Assembly: GCA_946567425.1 (NCBI GenBank)
Contig: CAMNXF010000002.1
Location: forward strand, 124,001 to 188,000
Length of the DNA: 64,000 nucleotides
Origin: an uncultured Clostridia bacterium
Lineage (GTDB): Bacteria; Bacillota; Clostridia; Oscillospirales; Ruminococcaceae
Direction of reading: 5' to 3'
Of this stretch, positions 58,574 to 64,000 are shown piece by piece. The notes below the pieces were generated by a model. That model was given only the letters and a program-made list of their open reading frames with translations, searched no databases and was not told the DNA's origin. Numbering within the stretch: the stretch's first letter is position 1; the number at the start of each line of letters is the position of its first letter. The translations under genes were made by a program, and so were the position numbers.

Positions 58574-59467
58574 ATGAACAAGACTATTTTTACGGGCTGC
58601 GCGACAGCTATCGCGACGCCCATGAACGCCGACGGCTCTATCAATTATGAGGAGTTCGGCAGACTGATAGATTTTCAGATAGACAACGGTATCGACGGTC
58701 TGGTTATCTGCGGAACGACAGGCGAGTCGGCTACTATGACCGACGAGGAGCATGTCGAGGTTATCCGCTACGGCATTGAGCGCGTAAATCATCGTGTACC
58801 CGTGATCGCGGGTGCGGGCAGCAACGACACGGCATACGCCGTCGAGCTGTCAAAGGAAGCCGAAAAGGCGGGCGCGGACGCGCTTTTGCAGGTAACTCCC
58901 TACTACAACAAGGCGTCGCAGCGCGGTCTGGTAAAGCATTTCACGGCTATCGCGGACGCTGTGAGCATTCCCAATATGCTGTACAACGTTCCCTCGCGCA
59001 CGGGCGTTAATATCGCCGTTGATACGTACAAGGAGCTTGCGAAGCACCCGAACATCACCGCCGTCAAGGAAGCCTCGGGCAGTATGGATACGGTAATGCA
59101 GCTTTCTGTATATACCGATCTCGACATCTACTCGGGCAACGACGACGAAGCACTGTGCTGTCTGGCGCTCGGCGGCAAGGGGCTTGTATCGGTTACGTCG
59201 AACGTTGTTCCGCGCGAAAAGCATGACGAAATAGCGCTTTTCCTCGCAGGCAAGCACGACGAGGCGCTGGAGATACAGAAAAAACTCCTCGAGCTCGACA
59301 AGGCGATGTTTTTGGACGTAAACCCCATTCCCGTAAAAGAAGCGCTGAATATTATGGGCTTCAAGGCGGGCGAGTGCCGTCTGCCGCTCTGCTCTATGAT
59401 CGACGAGATGACCGCAAAGCTCAGAGCGGTCATGGACGCTCTGGGATTAGTCGGGTGCGTAAAGTAA
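58574..59467 (+). CDS. dapA: 4-hydroxy-tetrahydrodipicolinate synthase
   Basis: A 297-residue TIM-barrel aldolase condensing pyruvate with aspartate semialdehyde. Motifs: ICGTTGES, Tyr137 in LYNVPSRTG and the Schiff-base lysine 165 in AVKEASG. The start at 58574 follows TAGGAG; the longer frame covers the palindromic element upstream and is not real. Second gene of the lysine operon. Confidence 0.95.
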   Translation: MNKTIFTGCATAIATPMNADGSINYEEFGRLIDFQIDNGIDGLVICGTTGESATMTDEEHVEVIRYGIERVNHRVPVIAGAGSNDTAYAVELSKEAEKAGADALLQVTPYYNKASQRGLVKHFTAIADAVSIPNMLYNVPSRTGVNIAVDTYKELAKHPNITAVKEASGSMDTVMQLSVYTDLDIYSGNDDEALCCLALGGKGLVSVTSNVVPREKHDEIALFLAGKHDEALEIQKKLLELDKAMFLDVNPIPVKEALNIMGFKAGECRLPLCSMIDEMTAKLRAVMDALGLVGCVK

Positions 59468-59500
59468 ACACGGATATACAAATTTAATTAGGAGCATAAA

Positions 59501-60253
59501 ATGACTAAGATTGCTATTACAGGCGCTTGCGGACACATGGGACGCGTTATCGCAGGTCTTATCGCGGAGCGCGGGGATTGCGCGGTGAGCGCGGGAATTG
59601 ACAAGTTCGGCGAAAAATACGCGGATTTCGAGGTGTACAAAAGCGTGTTCGATATGCCCGAAAAACCCGGCGTTATCATCGACTTTTCGCACCCGTCCGC
59701 CCTATCCGATCTTCTTAACTACTGCAAGATGAACAGCGTGCCGCTCGTTATCGGCACGACGGGCTACTCCGACGAGGAAAAGGCGCAGATAACCGCCGCC
59801 TCGTCGCAAATACCCGTGTTCTTCACGTTCAATATGTCGCTCGGCATAAATCTGTTGGCGGAGCTGGCAAAAAAGGCGGTTCAGGTTCTTGGCGGACAGT
59901 TCGATATCGAGATAGTCGAAAAGCACCACAATCGCAAAAAGGACGCACCCTCGGGCACGGCAATAATGCTCGCCGAGGCGATAAATGAGGAGTTGGACAA
60001 CTCCAAGCACTACGTTTACGACCGCCATTCCGTGCGCCGTCCGCGTGACAAGGACGAGATCGGAATGCACTCGGTGCGCGGCGGCACGATAGTCGGCGAA
60101 CATGATATCATCTTCGCAGGTCACGACGAGGTGATTACGCTCTCACACTCGGCGCAGTCGCGCGAGGTGTTCGCGGTCGGCGCAGTCAACGCGGCGGTGT
60201 TCCTCTCGGGCAAGCCCGCGGGAATGTACGCGATGAGCGATTTGATAGTATAA
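59501..60253 (+). CDS. dapB: 4-hydroxy-tetrahydrodipicolinate reductase
   Basis: A 250-residue reductase with the nucleotide motif ITGACGHMGRVIA, GTTGYSDEE and the catalytic site EKHHNRKKDAPSGTA. The C-terminal end, FLSGKPAGMYAMSDLI, is typical. The ATG follows AGGAGC. Third gene of the operon, 33 bases after dapA. Confidence 0.95.
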   Translation: MTKIAITGACGHMGRVIAGLIAERGDCAVSAGIDKFGEKYADFEVYKSVFDMPEKPGVIIDFSHPSALSDLLNYCKMNSVPLVIGTTGYSDEEKAQITAASSQIPVFFTFNMSLGINLLAELAKKAVQVLGGQFDIEIVEKHHNRKKDAPSGTAIMLAEAINEELDNSKHYVYDRHSVRRPRDKDEIGMHSVRGGTIVGEHDIIFAGHDEVITLSHSAQSREVFAVGAVNAAVFLSGKPAGMYAMSDLIV

Positions 60254-60281
60254 GCGCACCATTTCGTATTAGGAGGCAAAA

Positions 60282-60728
60282 ATGAACATTGAGGTAACGG
60301 AAAACGTATCTGCGGTATCGTTTAACAACGTGCCGCTCAACAAGACGATAATGGAGGACACGCTCCGCACGGTCGCGGACAGTGGCATTAACGTGGATAT
60401 GATATCCATGACTGCGCCGACTTCTGAAATTTTCAGCTTCGGTTTCACGGTGAACGATGACGATATGCCGAAGCTGCTCTCGGCAGCAAAAATTCTGCGC
60501 GAAAACGGCGTAGTAGCACCGATGATAAACAGCGGCAACCGTAAGATTGTCATCAAGACGGGCGAAATGACGGAAACGGTCGGCTTCGCGGCGCGCGTTT
60601 TTGAGATACTCAACCGCCTTGAAGCTATGATACTTATGATAACGACAGGAGTTGACGAGATTTCCATGCTGATACGCGACGCGGACGCGGACGTTGTTGT
60701 CGCAGCATTTGAAAAGGAGTTCGCATGA
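60282..60728 (+). CDS. Stand-alone ACT-domain protein (aspartate kinase regulatory-like)
   Basis: A 148-residue protein of two ACT repeats: NVSAVSFNNVPLNKTIMEDTLRTVADSGINVDMIS and VGFAARVFEILNRLEAMILMITTGVDEISMLI. They resemble the C-terminal regulatory half of aspartate kinase but the kinase domain is missing. In the lysine operon it may sense lysine or threonine or bind a separate kinase. The ATG follows TAGGAGGC. Its stop overlaps mscS by four bases. Confidence 0.8.
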   Translation: MNIEVTENVSAVSFNNVPLNKTIMEDTLRTVADSGINVDMISMTAPTSEIFSFGFTVNDDDMPKLLSAAKILRENGVVAPMINSGNRKIVIKTGEMTETVGFAARVFEILNRLEAMILMITTGVDEISMLIRDADADVVVAAFEKEFA

Positions 60729-61651
60729 ATTGGCTGATGATAGCGGCGACTGCCGAGACAAGCGCCGCCGAAACGCACGAGCCCACGCTCGGAGACGCAG
60801 TGCAAGGTCTTGTCACAAAGCCTGAGGAGACGCTTTCGGCGTTCGGGAAATTTTTCCAAAGCATGGGGAACGCAATTCTGGCGGCAATACCGACAATAAT
60901 ACTCGCGGTGATCATTCTGATAGTCGGACTGATTTTGTCGAAGCTCGTGCTGGCGCTGCTTTCAAAGGGACTATCCAAAACCAAGCTGGAGCTTACGGTG
61001 ACGAAATTCACCACGCAAATGGCGAAAATCGTGCTGTACACACTGCTTATCACAATCGTTCTGAATATCCTCGGCATACCCGCAACCTCTATCGTGACCG
61101 TTATCGGCACGGCGGGCGTGGCTATCGGTCTTGCGCTTCAAAATTCGCTTGCGAACGTTGCGGGAGGCTTTCTGCTGATGATAACAAAGCCGTTCAAGAT
61201 AGGCGATTACATAATCACCAACGGCGTTGAGGGCACGGTCTCGCAGATCTCGATACTGCACACGCGTCTGGATTCCGCAAGCAATCAAGCGGTATTCGTA
61301 CCGAACGGTCTCGCAATAAACGCGACTATAATCAACAATAACGGCAACGACACCCGCCGCGTCGACCTCACGTTCTCCATTTCCTACAACGACGATTTTG
61401 CGACCGCACAGGGAATTATCCTCGGTCTTATCGAAAGCCACCCGCTCACGCTCAAGGACGTTGAGCCGACCGTGCGCATGAAGGAGCACGGCGAAAGCGC
61501 GATAATCATTGTGGCGCGCGCGTGGTGCAGCACCGCCGATTACTGGACGGTATATTTCGACCTTACCGAGCAGGTTCGCGCCGCGTTCATCGAAAACGGC
61601 ATCGAGATACCGTTTAACCAGCTCGACGTGCATGTTGTGGATAACCAATAA
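60725..61651 (+). CDS. MscS-family mechanosensitive channel in the lysine operon
   Basis: A 308-residue protein: three N-terminal helices (about 45-125) and the MscS core. The pore helix is VTVIGTAGVAIGLALQNSLANVAGGFLLMITKPFKIGDYI, followed by the beta domain GVEGTVSQISILHTRLDSASNQAVFVPNG and the C-terminal alpha/beta domain. It may release solutes on osmotic downshift. Translational coupling (ATGA) with the ACT gene places it under the lysine riboswitch. A terminator follows. Confidence 0.9.
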   Translation: MNWLMIAATAETSAAETHEPTLGDAVQGLVTKPEETLSAFGKFFQSMGNAILAAIPTIILAVIILIVGLILSKLVLALLSKGLSKTKLELTVTKFTTQMAKIVLYTLLITIVLNILGIPATSIVTVIGTAGVAIGLALQNSLANVAGGFLLMITKPFKIGDYIITNGVEGTVSQISILHTRLDSASNQAVFVPNGLAINATIINNNGNDTRRVDLTFSISYNDDFATAQGIILGLIESHPLTLKDVEPTVRMKEHGESAIIIVARAWCSTADYWTVYFDLTEQVRAAFIENGIEIPFNQLDVHVVDNQ

Positions 61652-61684
61652 AAAATTCGGCAGCTAAAAACTGCCGAATTTTTT
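61651..61684. terminator. Bidirectional intrinsic terminator
   Basis: AATTCGGCAG pairs with CTGCCGAATT around seven bases, A-rich on the left and T-rich on the right. Confidence 0.9.
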
Positions 61685-62561
61685 ATAGCAGATCAACGCT
61701 CTTCAGCTCGCCGAAAAAAAGAGGGAAACTGCTGCAGCCTGTGCGGATATCCCCGATAACGGCGCGGACTTTAACGTTTGCGTCGCCGCTCTTCAAGCCG
61801 CTCATATCGGCGTTTATTCCCCCGAGATAGCCGAGATCAAACCTCGCGGTCTCGCTGTAATATCCGTCGCCGAGTATGGGCGCGTGCGATATTCCGACCC
61901 CGTCCGCATATTGACAGATTGCCGACGGCAGCGGACAATCTATCGGCAGCAGGCTCACCTTTCCGTCCTCATACAGCGGATTTTCGACAATGCTGAGATA
62001 ACCAGTGACCGTCAGCTCACCATCATAATAAATTCCCGAGGAACTCAGATAGCTGCCATACCCGGCAAACTCGCCGTCGGGCGAGAACACGGTCTCCGCC
62101 GCCCTCACGGTCAACTCCCCTACCCTGTCGCCGACACGCAGACGGCGGTATTCGGTTGACGGCGGAAGCTCCTCACCAATGTACACGCCGTCCTCAAACA
62201 TATCGGGATTGTCTATCGCGTTCATGTTTATGCGCGATTCGTGAACGTAGGCAAAATCCTCGCAGACGACCGAAGCAAATGTGCTCTCGTCAAGCTCGTC
62301 GACCGATATTTCCCGCTCGCCGAAATCACCCCGCGGATCGCGAACCGTTACAGTCGTGATCTCCGAGGTATAAATAGGCACGCCGTCCGCGCCGACAAGA
62401 AAAGTTTTTTCGCCCGCAGGGTCGTCCGAACTGTCGGACTGAATACTTTGCTTTTCGTCGCTCTGTTCCGTAACGCTTTTAGAACTTTCCGAAATGTCCT
62501 CTTTTGAGCAGCCTGTAAGTAATAATGCCGCAGCCGTAAAAAAAATAAGTGTTTTTTTCAT
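61683..62561 (-). CDS. Lipoprotein of unknown function
   Basis: A 292-residue lipoprotein with lipobox LLTGC (Cys18) and a Ser/Asp/Glu-rich linker (about 20-50). The rest is strand-rich and acidic (VGELTVRAAETVFSPDGEFAGYGSYLSSSGIYYDGELTVTGYLSI). No family is recognised. The ATG follows GAGGGGGAATAATT. It stands alone after cysK on the same strand. Confidence 0.7.
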   Translation of the reverse strand: MKKTLIFFTAAALLLTGCSKEDISESSKSVTEQSDEKQSIQSDSSDDPAGEKTFLVGADGVPIYTSEITTVTVRDPRGDFGEREISVDELDESTFASVVCEDFAYVHESRINMNAIDNPDMFEDGVYIGEELPPSTEYRRLRVGDRVGELTVRAAETVFSPDGEFAGYGSYLSSSGIYYDGELTVTGYLSIVENPLYEDGKVSLLPIDCPLPSAICQYADGVGISHAPILGDGYYSETARFDLGYLGGINADMSGLKSGDANVKVRAVIGDIRTGCSSFPLFFGELKSVDLL

Positions 62562-62634
62562 AATTATTCCCCCTCATATATAAACAACAAAAAAAATCAC
62601 AAAAACTTACAGTCTGCAAAAAAAATTTTATTTA

Positions 62635-63561
62635 TTATGAGAACATCGCAGTCGAGAGGTAGCGCTCGCCCGTGTCTGGGAGCAGCACGACGATGTTCTT
62701 ACCCTTGTTTTCGGGGCGCTCGGCAAGCTTGATCGCCGCCCACAGTGCCGCACCCGAGCTTATCCCGACGAGAACGCCCTCGGTGCGCGCCATAAGCCGT
62801 CCCGTCTCGAACGCGTCCTCGTTGTCAACGGGGATTATCTCGTCGTAGATTTTCGTGTCGAGTATTTCGGGAACAAAGCCCGCTCCTATTCCCTGTATCT
62901 TGTGAGCGCCCGCCTGTCCTCCCAAAAGAACAGCGCTTGATTTCGGTTCCGCGGCGATTATCTTCACGGCGGGGTTCTTCGACTTCAACAGTCTGCCTAC
63001 GCCCGTTATCGTGCCGCCCGTACCTACTCCCGCAACAAAAATATCCACCTTACCGTCCGTGTCCTCCCATATCTCAACACCCGTCGTCCGCTCGTGAACG
63101 GCGGGGTTTACGGGGTTCACGAACTGCCCCGCAATAAAGCTGTCGGGTATTTCCTTTGCAAGCTCCTCCGCTTTGGCTATCGCGCCTTTCATACCCTTTG
63201 CGCCATCCGTAAGAACTACCTCCGCGCCGTATGCTTTCATAAGGTTGCGGCGCTCTATGCTCATGGTTTCGGGCATTGTGATAATTATCCGATAGCCCTT
63301 TGCCGCCGCTATCGCCGACAAGCCTATGCCCGTGTTGCCGCTTGTAGGCTCGATGATAACGCTGCCCTCCTTCAAAACGCCGCGCTGCTCCGCATCCTCG
63401 ATCATAGCGCACGCGACCCTGTCCTTGACGCTGCCGCCGGGGTTGAACAGCTCCAGCTTCGCGAATATTTTCGCCTGCAAGCCCTTGCTTTCCTCAATGC
63501 GAACCAACTCCATGAGCGGAGTCTTCCCTACCAATTCCGTTACAGAACCATAAATATTCAT
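62635..63561 (-). CDS. cysK: Cysteine synthase
   Basis: A 308-residue PLP enzyme making cysteine from O-acetylserine and sulfide. The PLP lysine 46 is in [16 protein letters not shown] and GTGGTITG bind substrate and phosphate. Full length and canonical. The ATG follows CGGAGGTAAACG. The promoter TTGACA-18-TATAAT lies immediately upstream (63593-63622). No cysE or sulfur regulator is adjacent. Confidence 0.95.
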   Translation of the reverse strand: MNIYGSVTELVGKTPLMELVRIEESKGLQAKIFAKLELFNPGGSVKDRVACAMIEDAEQRGVLKEGSVIIEPTSGNTGIGLSAIAAAKGYRIIITMPETMSIERRNLMKAYGAEVVLTDGAKGMKGAIAKAEELAKEIPDSFIAGQFVNPVNPAVHERTTGVEIWEDTDGKVDIFVAGVGTGGTITGVGRLLKSKNPAVKIIAAEPKSSAVLLGGQAGAHKIQGIGAGFVPEILDTKIYDEIIPVDNEDAFETGRLMARTEGVLVGISSGAALWAAIKLAERPENKGKNIVVLLPDTGERYLSTAMFS

Positions 63562-63592
63562 TGCGTTTACCTCCGATTTCTTTTGTGAGTTT

Positions 63593-63622
63593 ATTATAGC
63601 ATATTATTCCTATATTGTCAAT
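63593..63622 (-). promoter_or_regulatory. Consensus promoter of cysK
   Basis: Minus strand TTGACA (63617-63622), 18 bases, TATAAT (63593-63598). Both hexamers match the consensus perfectly. Confidence 0.8.
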
Positions 63623-63715
63623 AGGTTTTAAATCCGCCAAAAAAAATCTTCCACGGGAAAATAACCGCTGTTTTTTGTCAATAATAAATTATAGCAGATA
63701 TTACAGAATTGTAAG

Positions 63716-63837
63716 TTGACATTTGCGCCAAAATATGTTAAACTGTATATAAGGAAGTTTTTTGGGCATGTGGCAGGAAAATCTTAACTCAAACTTAACC
63801 TTTTCTTTACCCGAACTTTACCGAAATGTGTTATAAT
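63716..63837 (+). promoter_or_regulatory. Candidate tandem promoters of the AI-2E-like gene
   Basis: TTGACA (63716-63721), 17 bases, TAAACT (63739-63744), then an extended -10 TGTTATAAT (63829-63837). These fill the gap 63562-63869; no gene is seen there. Confidence 0.55.
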
Positions 63838-63869
63838 ACAATAAATCCTTTTGGAGAAAGCGTGAGTTT

Positions 63870-64000
63870 ATGAAAGTTAATTGGAATAAGAAATACACCA
63901 CAATAGCCGTTTACGCGCTCGCCGTGATAGCTCTGTCCGTGCTGTTCGTGGTGTTCGTGTTCAAGTTCGACAGTTTTGCCAAAACCTTTTCGTGGGTAGG
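63870..64000 (+). CDS. AI-2E family transporter, N-terminus only (runs off window)
   Basis: Only 43 complete codons are visible, from ATG at 63870 (MKVNWNKKYTTIAVYALAVI). The basic start and first long membrane helix (about 12-30) with FDSFAKTF after it resemble the start of AI-2E/TqsA-type permeases of Clostridia. The SD is TTGGAGAAAG. The identification rests on a short segment and should be treated as tentative. Confidence 0.5.
   Translation, partial: MKVNWNKKYTTIAVYALAVIALSVLFVVFVFKFDSFAKTFSWV

Noticed and set aside
1-64000. CRISPR array, tRNA or rRNA genes, insertion sequences, prophage
   Set aside because: No regularly spaced direct repeats, no cloverleaf candidate, no transposase, integrase or phage structural gene was seen by reading. 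A tRNAscan/CRISPR tool run would confirm.

Overview
The window looks like chromosome of an anaerobic, spore-forming Clostridia member, probably Oscillospiraceae-like; the lineage is inference. The evidence is a GerA-type germinant receptor operon, a GerW/YtfJ spore protein, a DacF-type carboxypeptidase, reverse rubrerythrin, an NrdD-like protein, Gram-positive SD sequences (AGGAGG) and consensus SigA promoters with 17-18 bp spacers. I see no rRNA, tRNA, CRISPR array, insertion sequence or phage gene. Most of the window is ordinary housekeeping chromosome with a few odd small genes and structured intergenic elements.

Layout. 1-6246: the 5' part of pgk, two small membrane proteins, comEA-like and CE2-type esterase genes, a membrane-protein gene behind a structured leader, and a GGDEF-EAL protein. 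6555-15815: a type II fatty acid synthesis cluster (fabH-fabG-fabF-accB-fabZ-accC-accD-[unknown]-accA-acpP on minus, fabD divergent on plus). 15956-26585 (+): aroE-aroK, an amidohydrolase, a lone fumarase alpha subunit, an ECF sigma/anti-sigma pair, a large PAS-GAF protein with degenerate GGDEF and EAL domains, a RodA/FtsW protein and a galactokinase-like kinase. 26615-31475: hflX, two unknown genes, nadB-nadC and a small FakA-like protein. 31473-36891: a second ECF sigma/anti-sigma pair whose anti-sigma frame carries a late stop, an imperfect-palindrome element, a 90-residue NrdD-like protein, a membrane diguanylate cyclase and reverse rubrerythrin.

37326-44354: a CUT1 sugar ABC transporter without its ATPase, then a 12S/1.3S/5S-like biotin carboxyltransferase set. 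44549-50318 (-): the Clostridia neighbourhood M50 protease-scpA-scpB-DUF2953-gerW-dacF-rluB with two small genes. 51387-55826 (+): DUF421, DUF4363 and gerA-gerB-gerC. 55884-64000: queA, a lysine-riboswitch operon (asd-dapA-dapB-ACT-mscS), a lipoprotein, cysK and the start of an AI-2E-family permease.

Working together: the fab/acc genes make malonyl-CoA and elongate acyl chains on AcpP, but no enoyl-ACP reductase is present. The dap operon is switched by lysine through an aptamer-terminator and also carries a stand-alone ACT protein and an MscS channel. Three c-di-GMP-related proteins occur: one probable cyclase, one probable phosphodiesterase and one probable non-catalytic receptor. The most unusual items are the structured leader at 4160-4240, the NrdD-like and FakA-like miniature proteins, the unknown gene inside the acc operon, and MscS under lysine control.
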